A stretch of DNA of 18,261 bases from XYD2-FULL-39-9 sp964561035 (lineage in GTDB: Bacteria; Patescibacteriota; Patescibacteriia; Magasanikbacterales; GWA2-37-8). The stretch covers positions 1-18,261 of the forward strand of contig CAZLNR010000016.1 in NCBI GenBank assembly GCA_964561035.1. Direction: 5' to 3'. Position 1 is the stretch's first letter. Every line of letters starts with the position of its first letter. Of this stretch, positions 8,199-16,870 are shown in pieces. A model generated the notes under the pieces. It saw only the letters and a program-made list of their open reading frames with translations, was not told the DNA's origin and searched no databases. The position numbers and the translations under genes were made by a program.

Positions 8199-8253
8199 TC
8201 CATAGCACATCATAAACAGCGCATACGCGTATATGCCGCTAAAAAGGTATATA
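8172..8253. repeat. Widely spaced inverted repeat between the two divergent promoters
   Basis: TATACACCTTTTTA (8172-8185) and TAAAAAGGTATATA (8240-8253) are inverted copies with one mismatch in 14. The left arm overlaps the -10 and spacer of the minus-strand promoter. Between them is the palindrome ATACGCGTAT (8223-8232). The arrangement could be operator half-sites, but base composition makes chance matches fairly likely. Confidence 0.4.
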
Positions 8254-8339
8254 TGTATTATACACAGGCTGCGCCACAATGCAATATGCAAACCCGCGAT
8301 AATATTTTTATCCACATATTTTTTATCAATGTTTTTGCG

Positions 8340-8368
8340 TTGTTGACGTGTGAAAAATATGGTATAAT
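8340..8368 (+). promoter_or_regulatory. Extended -10 promoter of the T4SS-like operon
   Basis: TGGTATAAT at 8360-8368 is a perfect TGn extended -10 with TATAAT at 8363-8368. A weak -35 (TTGTTG, 8340-8345) sits 17 bases upstream. The predicted start near 8375 leaves a leader of only about 17 bases before the ATG at 8392, with no Shine-Dalgarno. Confidence 0.75.
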
Positions 8369-8391
8369 GCATTCAACATAATCGCTAAAAA

Positions 8392-11300
8392 ATGCTTGCT
8401 CAATTTGCAATACAGGCGCGTTTAATTTTCAGACAGCTCTGGCCTTTTTTGCGTTCTCATAAAAAATTAGGCTTAATCAGTTTTATTATAATTACCAGCG
8501 CAATCATCACCAGCTGGTTTGTTTTTGCCCCATTTGCGCAAGCTGGTTTGTTAAGCGATGTTGGTGAAACTATTGGCAAGGCATTTGCAGAATTGTTGTT
8601 TTTGTTGGCAGGTTTTTGTATCAAGCTTACGTTTTTTGTTCTCAAATTTATCATTGAAGTCGCTGGTTACAATGGGTTTATAGATTCTCCGGCAGTTACG
8701 GTTGGCTGGGTTATGATTCGCGATCTGACCAATATGTTTTTTGTGGTGGTACTTTTAATGATAGCGTTCGGTACTATTCTTGGTTTGGACCACTACGAAT
8801 GGAAACATATGCTGGTTAAACTGGTTACAGCAGCTGTGCTGGTTAATTTTAGCCGTTTAATTTGCGGTCTTATTATAGATGTGGCGCAAATTGTTATGGT
8901 TACGTTTCTCAACGGTATTGCCGCCACCGCCAGCGGCAACTTGGTCAACATGTTTCAGGTAGATAAAATATTTAAACTTGGCAACGGAGAAAATTTTACC
9001 GGAGACACTCCTTCAATTTTTCTAGCCTCAGTAGCCGCCATCATGTTTTCGGTAACAATGCTTATCACCATGGTGGCGTTTTTGTTTATAATTGTAGCGC
9101 GCATGGCCATGTTATGGGTGCTTATCGTGGTTTCTCCATTTGCGTTTGTGTTGAATGTATTACATCAAACCGAACATTTTGCCGGTGAATGGTGGGGAAA
9201 ATTTAATAGCAATGTTGTTTCCGGTCCGGTAATCGCGTTTTTTCTCTGGCTTTCTTTTGTAACGGTTGGTTCCGGAAATATTCACGACGATATTGTGAAA
9301 CACAATTCGCTTAAACAAGGGCAGTTATTGCAAGAATCAGCTGCGCCCGCCGAAGAACAGACAGGTATTACAGAAGTGATGAGCTGGGAAAACATGGGAA
9401 ATTTTATTATCGCCATTGCAATTTTAATGGCTGGGGCAAAAATGGCTGAAGAGCTTGGCGTTGCCGGTGCTCATATGATGGGCAGTGCCAGTGAATTGGG
9501 CAAAAAAGCCGCCATGTACGCATCTGGCTTCCAGGCTGCTAAGTGGGCTGCGCCTCGGATTGGTAAAGGTTTGTATTATGGGTCAGCTATGGTTCCTGGG
9601 CTTAATGCCATACATCCAGAACGATGGAAACAGAGAGCCAGCAGGTTAAAGAGCAGGGCTTCGCAGTGGTATGCGGGAAGGATGATTAAGGGTACCCTTA
9701 AGGCTTCCAAAATCGCCGAAGCTCTTAAGGTAGATTCAAAGACGGGTAAATTTATGAAAGAAGGTTCGGAGCAAAAGAGGGATAAGGATGGCAAATTGAT
9801 GTTTGATAACAAAGGCAAGCCAATAATGGAAAAGATAGAGCAGGGTGGGTTTGGAAGTAGTGATTGGTTTAAGCGAACCGTTGCAAGATTTCGACTAGAA
9901 ACCGGTGTTGGTTTTGGCGATTTTCACAAAGCAATTACCGAAGATGAAGAAGATGCAGCTGAAAAAAAGAACGAGCAAAGAGAGCATTATGTTAGTACTA
10001 GCAGTCAAGAAGTAGGCTTTAGAAAGCAAAAAGCCAAAGAGGAGTTAAGAACTTTGGAGCATACAGGGCATGATATAAGTGAAGGTAAAGAAGCGAATAT
10101 GGATGAGCGGCGAGAAGAAATAATGCATGCTTTGGAGCACCGAGATCATGATATAAAAGAAGTAAAAGATAATAAAAGCTTAAGCGATAAAGAAAAGGCA
10201 GAAAAAATTAAAAAGATTGGAGAACATGCAGATGATGAATTAAGAAAACTTGGTTTAAGTAGTGGGGAAATTGATCAATCTGAAGCTTTGTATAAGCGTT
10301 TTCAGAAATCTATGACCAGCAAGGCCCAAGCTGAGGTCGTTGGCGGTTTAGTTAAAGCTCAACATGATATTGAATCTGCTAAAGCCTTAAAAAAGTTTTT
10401 GAAAAAAGAAAAAGAAGGAGGGGAGGATTATGAGCAAAGAACTGCTACAATTCAGGCTCAAACACAACAGATTAAAGATGAGTTGGCTGCCAAAAAACAG
10501 ATTGAAGAGTTGGAGGCTATAAGAAGGTTGCTCGAAGGTGCAGGAAAAGAAGCCCAAGAGAGAATCGCAGCAAAAAAAGCAAAGGCAGAAAATATAAATG
10601 AAGCGCTGGAATTACAAAAGAATAAACAGACTCTTTTAGCTAGAGCTAAAGAGTATAAAGATAATCGCGAATTGTTAAGAGCTGGCCTCAGCGAGCAGCA
10701 GGCACATTCTTTAGAGTTAAATAAAATGAAAGAAATTTTTAAATCGGCTAGTATTGGTGCAAATGAACGGGCAAATATAGCAGCCCAAATTGTTGCGGAG
10801 ATGACTAGTGTTCGAAAGAATTCTAGTCTAAATTCTGATGAGAAGCTTGATCGGCTGCGTTCCTTAGTGAGGCAAAAAGATTCTCTTAATGATTTGAATT
10901 CCACTTTAGGTGCTTATGACGCTAAGAGGGAAGAAGAAGAAGAGCTTCGAACTTTGGAATGGAATGAGGGGTTAAATTCTCAAAATATTGCGCGGAGGTT
11001 TTTGTCTAGAAAAATTGGTAAAGTTGTTAAGAAAGGCGAAGAGAAAGCGGCACTTGATGAGTATAAGACCATTGTCGGAGCGGAAGAGTTTGAAAATAGA
11101 ATGAGACAACTAGGCGCTCATGCAAAAGATCAGATAGCCATGGGAAATGCTAGCGCCATTGTTTTTAACGAATCTCCACAGCTGTCAGCCGGTAAATTAA
11201 CAGGTCTTACTAATTATACTCCTATGTTAAGCAGTAGCGCTGATACTGTAGCAGCATATTTCCGCGCATATAATAAAGGCGGTGATTTTGCTCCGTCAAA

Positions 11301-11646
11301 AATGAGAGAAGCTGTTGGTACGAGAAGGTTAAGTTCGGATAGTGGTGGGGGTAGTACCTTAACATCAATATCCGAAACAGAAGCCGAATTGAATGCTGAG
11401 TTACTTGGTTCTTATGACACCCGCGCTGTGTCAACTATGGGAAATACAAGACCTTTTATTGGCGATTTAGATGCATCAGAAATAGATAAGGCATCTCTAG
11501 CAGAGCAGCTTTCTGCTTTGGCAAAGCGGGCAAAGGATGGTGATGCGTTTATTGAATTATGCACAAAAAAATTAAAAACTATCCTTGCTAAACACAAAAT
11601 ACAAGAAGATGAGCTAAAGGATCTGTTTAAGAGTGCTACAAGTTGA
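8392..11646 (+). CDS. VirB6/TrbL-like polytopic membrane protein with a long coiled-coil tail
   Basis: A 1084-aa protein. The first ~360 residues hold about eight hydrophobic segments (roughly 29-50, 66-92, 103-131, 141-173, 209-238, 241-257, 275-293, 337-353). They include a 'RDLTNMFFVVVLLMIAFGTILG' type segment (108-131) that I associate with the VirB6/TrbL-like inner-membrane channel proteins of Patescibacteria. Residues about 405-1084 are strongly charged (Glu/Lys/Arg), largely predicted helical coiled coil, with a Ser/Gly-rich low-complexity stretch near 985. VirB6 proteins are usually 300-400 residues, so the tail of about 680 residues is an extension, as seen in some extended VirB6 families. 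Role: inner-membrane channel part of a type IV secretion-like apparatus. It is first gene of the operon, close to its promoter. The stop is TGA. Confidence 0.8.
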   Translation: MLAQFAIQARLIFRQLWPFLRSHKKLGLISFIIITSAIITSWFVFAPFAQAGLLSDVGETIGKAFAELLFLLAGFCIKLTFFVLKFIIEVAGYNGFIDSPAVTVGWVMIRDLTNMFFVVVLLMIAFGTILGLDHYEWKHMLVKLVTAAVLVNFSRLICGLIIDVAQIVMVTFLNGIAATASGNLVNMFQVDKIFKLGNGENFTGDTPSIFLASVAAIMFSVTMLITMVAFLFIIVARMAMLWVLIVVSPFAFVLNVLHQTEHFAGEWWGKFNSNVVSGPVIAFFLWLSFVTVGSGNIHDDIVKHNSLKQGQLLQESAAPAEEQTGITEVMSWENMGNFIIAIAILMAGAKMAEELGVAGAHMMGSASELGKKAAMYASGFQAAKWAAPRIGKGLYYGSAMVPGLNAIHPERWKQRASRLKSRASQWYAGRMIKGTLKASKIAEALKVDSKTGKFMKEGSEQKRDKDGKLMFDNKGKPIMEKIEQGGFGSSDWFKRTVARFRLETGVGFGDFHKAITEDEEDAAEKKNEQREHYVSTSSQEVGFRKQKAKEELRTLEHTGHDISEGKEANMDERREEIMHALEHRDHDIKEVKDNKSLSDKEKAEKIKKIGEHADDELRKLGLSSGEIDQSEALYKRFQKSMTSKAQAEVVGGLVKAQHDIESAKALKKFLKKEKEGGEDYEQRTATIQAQTQQIKDELAAKKQIEELEAIRRLLEGAGKEAQERIAAKKAKAENINEALELQKNKQTLLARAKEYKDNRELLRAGLSEQQAHSLELNKMKEIFKSASIGANERANIAAQIVAEMTSVRKNSSLNSDEKLDRLRSLVRQKDSLNDLNSTLGAYDAKREEEEELRTLEWNEGLNSQNIARRFLSRKIGKVVKKGEEKAALDEYKTIVGAEEFENRMRQLGAHAKDQIAMGNASAIVFNESPQLSAGKLTGLTNYTPMLSSSADTVAAYFRAYNKGGDFAPSKMREAVGTRRLSSDSGGGSTLTSISETEAELNAELLGSYDTRAVSTMGNTRPFIGDLDASEIDKASLAEQLSALAKRAKDGDAFIELCTKKLKTILAKHKIQEDELKDLFKSATS

Positions 11647-11724
11647 TTGTTGTCTATAAATCAAGCAAGCTATTAATTTTGTAAAAAAAGAGCGATCAAA
11701 GAAAGTGCTGTTGTAATAAAAAAT

Positions 11725-12705
11725 ATGTTTATAAATAAGCTGCAATTAACCGATCAAGAGATTGAGGAGAAGGAAGTTCTGTTCCAGGAGTTTATGCTTG
11801 ATGCTGAAAAATCTGAAAAGGTGTTTAAAGAACTCCAGGATTTTTTTTCTAGCATACCTGTGGATGAGGCGATTGAGAAATACGGAATGACTTATTGGCG
11901 CTGGTATGTCTTGTTAACTTGGGATCGTTTAAATACGTTTACTGAAGAAGAATTGGTAAAAATTTTTGGCACGCAAATCCCAATGGCCCTGTCGCTAGGT
12001 TTTGATGTGTTTAGATCTCTCATGTCTTACTTTGTTGCTAATAATTATTTTGAAGGAAATACAGACTCACTTTTTATTAAAATAAAAGAATCGTTTCAAA
12101 GTTCGCTTGTTGTGGTGGGCGCTTGGCAAAATCAAAACATCAGAATGACAGAGTTAATTAAGGAAATAAGAGTTATTAGCAAGCAAAATGATTCTTTGAG
12201 GCAGGCGGAGTTTGAAAATAAATTGAGAAGTATATTGTTTTCTAGTAATCCTTTAGCTGAAAAATATTTGTTTGCTGATTCTGATAAAGCAGTCCAAAAT
12301 TTTATAGATATTGTAGTATTTTTTGACTTAGTAAATAGTGAAAATATTACTTTTATTGTGCACAATTTTCTGAATTCAATAGGTGGGCAAATCAATTTGG
12401 ATCAAGCTTTAAGTTCAAAAGCTGTAACTGAAAAAGATCAAACCGTAAATTCAAAAATTTTAAACGAAACATTCAGTCAGTCCTCAGATTTATTAAATAA
12501 CCCGAAATTTTTAAATAAATTAACTCCCCAACAAATCAAATCCCAAATAGAGCAAGAATTTAAAAAAGACAGCGAAGGAAATTTTGAAAATATAGAATTA
12601 GTTTTTCGTAAATTGGAAGAATTCACGGAAATGTATAACGATCCAAAAATTGCCGATTTACTGTATTTTGATGAAGAGAGCGGTGAATTTAAATGGCGAG
12701 TCTAA
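11725..12705 (+). CDS. Unrecognised soluble helical protein within the T4SS-like operon
   Basis: A 326-aa protein with no signal peptide or clear transmembrane segment. It begins MFINKLQLTDQEIEEKEVLF and is mostly helical, with a Trp/Tyr cluster (about residues 58-69: YWRWYVLLTWDR) and a charged, acidic C-terminal third. It starts 78 bases after the VirB6-like gene, the largest gap in the operon, with no terminator in between. There is no Shine-Dalgarno; the start is preceded by TAATAAAAAAT. I recognise no family; context suggests a cytoplasmic accessory of the secretion system. Confidence 0.75.
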   Translation: MFINKLQLTDQEIEEKEVLFQEFMLDAEKSEKVFKELQDFFSSIPVDEAIEKYGMTYWRWYVLLTWDRLNTFTEEELVKIFGTQIPMALSLGFDVFRSLMSYFVANNYFEGNTDSLFIKIKESFQSSLVVVGAWQNQNIRMTELIKEIRVISKQNDSLRQAEFENKLRSILFSSNPLAEKYLFADSDKAVQNFIDIVVFFDLVNSENITFIVHNFLNSIGGQINLDQALSSKAVTEKDQTVNSKILNETFSQSSDLLNNPKFLNKLTPQQIKSQIEQEFKKDSEGNFENIELVFRKLEEFTEMYNDPKIADLLYFDEESGEFKWRV

Positions 12706-12715
12706 TTGAAATAAT

Positions 12716-13822
12716 ATGGCAGAACCAATGATTACAATTAAAAAAGCCGACGGTACTTTTGCCAAAGTGCCGCTGAGCGATATTAAAAAAGCTCAAGCTG
12801 CCAAAAAAACAGCTCCGATTGTGCCTGCCCCAGCTCGTGCATCGACGCCAAACGCACCTGTTGCGGGTAATTCGCCGGCACGCAATATTGTCTCCAAAAC
12901 AACAGTTGAGGTAAAAGAAAAAAAAGAAACGGCTAAGCCAACAGTTATGACGCGTGATGATGCCCGTTCGCTGCTTGAAGAAAAAAAACCGGTGTCAGCT
13001 GCTAGCGGACTGACAAGTCAAAAAAGAGAAAAGCAGGTTGAAGAGGTTATGCGCATGCTTGGTTTTACGATAGCGCCTGATTTGCAAGGGCGGTTAAAAA
13101 GTTTGGTGTTGGCGCGCCTCAAGGATATTAAAACTGATGCTGAAATGCAGGATGCGCTGTGTAAACCAGTAAAGAATGGCGGTTTTGGCTTAGCAGATTC
13201 GCAAGCTCAGAAAATGCTGGAAGTTTGCCGGCGAGTCGCTTCAAGTGCCGCATCTGATAAAAATACCGAGGTGCCTGTGTTAAAAGGCGCGCCGTCTCAA
13301 ATGTTGCCAATGGTGGAGCCGCCAGAGCTGCCAATGGTGTTGCCAGCTTCTGGAGATGTGCGAGTAAAAAACTCAACTCCAGCTCGTGCTCTTGTTAATG
13401 AAAAAGAAAAGATTGTGTCAAAAATTATTAATGAGAGTCTTGCTAACGAACCTGTCTTTAAAATTAGCGCCCAGTCGCCTGTGCGTCCAGTTATGCAAGA
13501 TGTAACAGTCCCGGAGATGGAAATGGGGCCAATTGAAGAAATCCGATCAATGACTGTAGAAGATTTTCGCCGGCTTTCCAGTAAGCCTGAGGAAGCTGCA
13601 AAACGTGTTTTGCAGAAAATCATTAATTTAAAAGATGAGTCGTATGTTTGGTATATGGATGGCGTGGCTGCGTTTCATAGTTGTCCGCTCTATGTCGCGT
13701 ATATGAACGCGGTGGCCGCATCGTTAGCTGAGAGAAAAACCGTTGCCAATGTACTTACGGCGCAAAATAGTATAAAATTAAGTGAGGTGATGGCGATAAT
13801 TGAGATTGAATCAGCATTATAA
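12716..13822 (+). CDS. Unrecognised cytoplasmic protein with Pro/Ala-rich linker, T4SS-like operon
   Basis: A 368-aa protein. Residues 1-35 form a small motif (MITIKKADGTFAKVPLSDIKKAQ) followed by a Pro/Ala/Lys-rich linker to about 95. A helical domain of about 105-185 (KREKQVEEVMRMLGF...LKSLVLARLKDI) follows, then another linker, then a compact C-terminal domain of about 275-368 (EEIRSMTVEDFRRLS...). There is no signal peptide or membrane segment. It begins 10 bases after the preceding stop and ends 5 bases before the PrgI-like gene, so it is firmly co-transcribed. I do not recognise the family. Two globular parts on flexible linkers would suit a scaffold or adaptor for the ATPase, which is inference only. 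Confidence 0.78.
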   Translation: MAEPMITIKKADGTFAKVPLSDIKKAQAAKKTAPIVPAPARASTPNAPVAGNSPARNIVSKTTVEVKEKKETAKPTVMTRDDARSLLEEKKPVSAASGLTSQKREKQVEEVMRMLGFTIAPDLQGRLKSLVLARLKDIKTDAEMQDALCKPVKNGGFGLADSQAQKMLEVCRRVASSAASDKNTEVPVLKGAPSQMLPMVEPPELPMVLPASGDVRVKNSTPARALVNEKEKIVSKIINESLANEPVFKISAQSPVRPVMQDVTVPEMEMGPIEEIRSMTVEDFRRLSSKPEEAAKRVLQKIINLKDESYVWYMDGVAAFHSCPLYVAYMNAVAASLAERKTVANVLTAQNSIKLSEVMAIIEIESAL

Positions 13823-13827
13823 AATTT

Positions 13828-14262
13828 ATGGATCAATTTGTAGTTCCACAATTTATAGAAGTTGAAGATAAAATTTTTGACCCTATCACAACGCGACAGT
13901 TTGTTATTTTACTTGTCGCTGGATTGATGTTGTTTGTTGCGTTTAAACTGGCGGATACGGCGCTGTTTATCTTTTTAGCGATTCTAATTGGCGGTCCAGC
14001 CCTTGTTGTGGCGTTTGTAAAAATTAACGGCCAGCCATTTCATTATTTTTTGTTAAATATTGTGCAAACTGTACGCCGTCCGAGCCGAAGAATTTGGCGT
14101 AAAATGTATGAAAAACAGGAGCTTTTAGATGCTATCAAATCGGTGGCGGTTGTATCCGCAGAACCTGTTAAAGAAATGCCGAAAATGTCATATAGCCGTA
14201 TTCGTGATCTATCTCTGATTGTTAATACGGGTGGATATTATAGCGGCGAACAAAAACCATAA
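13828..14262 (+). CDS. PrgI-family (VirB3-like) inner-membrane protein
   Basis: A 144-aa protein starting MDQFVVPQFIEVEDKIFDP-, which is the PrgI family signature. Two adjacent transmembrane helices follow (about residues 22-42 and 45-64), then a short 'KINGQPFHYFLLNIVQTVRRP' segment and a basic cytoplasmic tail. PrgI-family proteins take the VirB3 place in Gram-positive and Patescibacterial T4SS-like loci, next to the VirB4 ATPase, as here. The start is 5 bases after the preceding stop and there is no Shine-Dalgarno. Confidence 0.85.
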   Translation: MDQFVVPQFIEVEDKIFDPITTRQFVILLVAGLMLFVAFKLADTALFIFLAILIGGPALVVAFVKINGQPFHYFLLNIVQTVRRPSRRIWRKMYEKQELLDAIKSVAVVSAEPVKEMPKMSYSRIRDLSLIVNTGGYYSGEQKP

Positions 14263-14267
14263 AATAT

Positions 14268-14948
14268 ATGCCAGAAGAACGAGTAAAAAAAGGCAATGTA
14301 AAAATTGAAAGCACGCAAAATCATCTGCCGTTTGCGGAAATAAAATTTGATACGGTAGTGATGAAAGATGGTACGCTGCGCGCAATTCTTTTGGTTTCTA
14401 GTATTAATTTTGCTCTCAAAAATGAAGACGAACAGAACGCTATTGTTTCTTCGTATGTTTCGTTTTTAAACGGCATTGATTTTCCTCTGCAAATTGTGGT
14501 GCAGTCCCGCCAGTTGTATATTAAGCCGTATTTAGAAAAATTGCTCAAACAGGAGCGCGAACAAACCAATGAATTATTGCGCGTGCAAATTGCTGATTAT
14601 CGTTCGTTTGTTTCTGAGCTGGTGAGTCTTGGTAATATTATGAGTAAACAGTTTTTTGTGATTGTGCCATATGATCCGCTTTCAAATAATAAAAAAGGAT
14701 TTTGGTCTCGCATAAAAGAAGTGGTTAATCCGGCAGTAACTATTAAATTGAAAGATGAAAGATTTCAGCTGCGCAAACACGATTTAGATATGCGGGTGCG
14801 TCAGATTGAGTCCGGTCTTACCAGTATGAATTTAGAGGTGGTGCGCCTGGATACGCAATCGCTTATTGAATTGTTTTATTCCACGTACAATCCTGATATC
14901 GCGTTTAGCGAACATCTGCCTCCGGTTAACGAATTACGCACAGAATAA
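14268..14948 (+). CDS. TraC-like / VirB4 N-terminal-domain-like protein
   Basis: A 226-aa protein with no membrane segment and no Walker motifs. The N-terminal half 'FAEIKFDTVVMKDGTLRAILLVSSINFALKNEDEQ' and the central 'IDFPLQIVVQSRQL..KPYLEKL' resemble the N-terminal domain of TraC/VirB4-type ATPases, including the 'KQFFVIVPYDP' strand typical of these proteins. The C-terminus 'LIELFYSTYNPD' also matches this domain. It lies between the PrgI-like gene and the VirB4-like ATPase. The most natural reading is that part of VirB4's N-terminal function is carried by a separate polypeptide, although the downstream ATPase keeps its own N-terminal region. Confidence 0.75.
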   Translation: MPEERVKKGNVKIESTQNHLPFAEIKFDTVVMKDGTLRAILLVSSINFALKNEDEQNAIVSSYVSFLNGIDFPLQIVVQSRQLYIKPYLEKLLKQEREQTNELLRVQIADYRSFVSELVSLGNIMSKQFFVIVPYDPLSNNKKGFWSRIKEVVNPAVTIKLKDERFQLRKHDLDMRVRQIESGLTSMNLEVVRLDTQSLIELFYSTYNPDIAFSEHLPPVNELRTE

Positions 14949-14973
14949 TTATGATAATTGGGTAATTTAATAT

Positions 14974-16848
14974 ATGGCATTTAAACCACAATTTTCCAGC
15001 ACCGCCGCTCCTGCACGCAAGGGCCTGTTTAAGAACAAGGCAGAAGATATTGAAAAAAAATCAAATGAAGAGCTTGTAACCTTAGAAGAAGAGCGGGCGT
15101 ATAGAGAAGGTACAGTTTCTATAAAAGATTTGCTGGCACCATCTGCATTTAATGTTGAGCCAAGCTATGTGCAGCTCGGCAATATTGTGTGTCGGACTCT
15201 TTTTGTTGTTACATATCCGCGGTATATTTCCATTGGCTGGAGTTCGCCTGTGCTTAACTTGTCTATTACCATGGATGTGGGGATGTTTTTTTACCCGGTC
15301 AAATCAGCTATTATTTTGAAACAACTGCGTAACAAAGTTGGTGCGCTTGAAGCACAATTGACCGCAGATTCAGAAAAAGGCGCTCCACGTGATCCGGTGC
15401 GGGAAACCGCTTTACGCGATATTGAACAGTTGCGAGATGATTTAACGCAAGGTGTTGAACATTTTTTCCAATTCGCTTTTTATGTAACTCTGTACGCAAA
15501 AACCAAAGAAGAACTTGATCAGGTATCCGAAGATGTGGAAAATATTTTTGGTTCAAAACTCATCAATAGCCGTAAAGTGCTGTATCAAGCCGAGCAGGGT
15601 TTCAATTCTACACTACCGTTAGCCAATGATGAGCTTATGGTTTCGTTTAACCTTAATTCGTCGCCAATTGCTGCATCGTTTCCGTTTACATCCGCGGAGC
15701 TTACTTCGGATGATGGTATTTTGTACGGAGTTAATCGCCACAATAACAGCCTTATCTTGTTTGATAGATTCTCTTTGCAAAATGCCAATATGGCTGTTTT
15801 TGCCACCTCCGGTGCCGGTAAAAGTTATGCTATTAAGCTGGAGATTTTGCGTAGTATGATGATGGGTGTTGATGTGATAGTTATAGACCCGGAAATGGAA
15901 TATAAGCATTTAGCGGATGCGGTAGGCGGTACATATATTAATATTTCGTTGTCATCCGAAAGCAAGGTTAATCCGTTTGATTTACCTCGCCCAACTGGCG
16001 GTGAAGATTTTTCAACTGAGGATATAATTCGCGGTGCGGTTATTACGGTAAAAGGATTGTTGCGAATCATGCTGGGCAATTTAACTACCGAACAGGATTC
16101 AATTATTGATCGAGCCTTGATAGAAACTTATGCTAAGAAAGATATTACCCCTGAAGCTGATTTGCAGATAGTGCAGCCGCCAATTATTCAGGATTTGCAA
16201 GAAATTTTAGAAGGCATGGAAGGGTCGGGAGATTTGGTGTTACGCCTCAAAAAATACACCGAAGGCACATTTAGCGGATTGTTCAACGCGCCAACTAATG
16301 TGGATATGAAAAATCAGTTGGTGGTATTTAGTGTCCGTGATTTGGAAGATGAGTTGCGGCCAATGTCTATATATGCCATTATTAATTATATTTGGAATGT
16401 AGTTCGTTCCGAACGCAAAAAAAGATTGCTGGTTATTGATGAGGCGTGGTGGCTCATGCAACATGAAGACAGCGCTCGGTTTATTTTTGCGTTAGTTAAA
16501 CGCGCGCGCAAGTATTATTTAGGCGTTACCACCATTACTCAAGATGTCAATGATTTTCTTAAATCGCAGTATGGCCAGGCTATTGTAACCAACTCAGCCT
16601 TGCAGCTGTTGCTGCGTCAGTCTCCGGCTGCAATTGATTTGGTGCAGAAAGTTTTTATCCTTACCGAAGGAGAAAAATATCTTTTATTGGAGAGTGGGGT
16701 TGGGGAGGGGATATTTTTTGCCGGCAATAAGCATGCGGCTATTAAAGTTGTGGCTTCATATACCGAAGATCAGCTCGTAACCACCAATCCCGAACAGCTT
16801 TTGGAAATAGAACGCTCTAAGCGAGAGTTTGAACAGCAAACCAAATAA
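14974..16848 (+). CDS. virB4: VirB4-like (TraC/TraE-type) secretion ATPase
   Basis: A 624-aa protein. Residues about 55-260 form an N-terminal VirB4-like domain. Walker A ATSGAGKS is at residues 277-284, followed by 'DVIVIDPEMEYKHL', the conserved region after Walker A in VirB4/TraC. Walker B is LLVIDEAWW (485-493, Asp489/Glu490), followed by 'RFIFALVKRARKYYLGVTTITQDVNDFL' and 'ALQLLLRQSPAAIDL', both typical of this family. It powers substrate transfer or pilus assembly on the cytoplasmic face of the membrane. It follows the TraC-like gene by 25 bases. The gene appears intact; the catalytic Lys283 and Glu490 are present. Confidence 0.93.
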   Translation: MAFKPQFSSTAAPARKGLFKNKAEDIEKKSNEELVTLEEERAYREGTVSIKDLLAPSAFNVEPSYVQLGNIVCRTLFVVTYPRYISIGWSSPVLNLSITMDVGMFFYPVKSAIILKQLRNKVGALEAQLTADSEKGAPRDPVRETALRDIEQLRDDLTQGVEHFFQFAFYVTLYAKTKEELDQVSEDVENIFGSKLINSRKVLYQAEQGFNSTLPLANDELMVSFNLNSSPIAASFPFTSAELTSDDGILYGVNRHNNSLILFDRFSLQNANMAVFATSGAGKSYAIKLEILRSMMMGVDVIVIDPEMEYKHLADAVGGTYINISLSSESKVNPFDLPRPTGGEDFSTEDIIRGAVITVKGLLRIMLGNLTTEQDSIIDRALIETYAKKDITPEADLQIVQPPIIQDLQEILEGMEGSGDLVLRLKKYTEGTFSGLFNAPTNVDMKNQLVVFSVRDLEDELRPMSIYAIINYIWNVVRSERKKRLLVIDEAWWLMQHEDSARFIFALVKRARKYYLGVTTITQDVNDFLKSQYGQAIVTNSALQLLLRQSPAAIDLVQKVFILTEGEKYLLLESGVGEGIFFAGNKHAAIKVVASYTEDQLVTTNPEQLLEIERSKREFEQQTK

Positions 16849-16870
16849 TTATCAATTTTAATTTTATTGT

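Larger units (their letters stand above)
7984..8391. other. 408-base divergent intergenic region
   Basis: Apart from the first 25 or so GC-rich bases next to the lipoprotein start, this stretch is AT-rich and carries two promoters pointing outward (minus strand 8198-8170, plus strand 8340-8368), three hairpins in the minus-strand transcript, a possible 24-codon ORF, and a widely spaced inverted repeat. No longer gene is convincing here. Confidence 0.8.

Noticed and set aside
8257..8284. Minus-strand TATAAT at 8262-8257 as main promoter of the leader
   Set aside because: Its -35 is weak (TTGCAT, 16-base spacer), and the consensus promoter at 8198-8170 lies downstream of it.
8343..8368. TTGACG as -35 for the plus-strand TATAAT
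   Set aside because: The spacer would be only 14 bases. The perfect extended -10 with a weak -35 at 8340-8345 and 17-base spacing fits better.
8154..8372. A 72-codon minus-strand ORF in the intergenic region
   Set aside because: Biased, low-complexity composition; it overlaps both promoters and has no ribosome site.
11647..11724. A separate promoter before the 326-aa protein
   Set aside because: Only weak matches (TTGTTG...TATTAA, 18-base spacer); read-through from the upstream promoter is adequate and no terminator intervenes.
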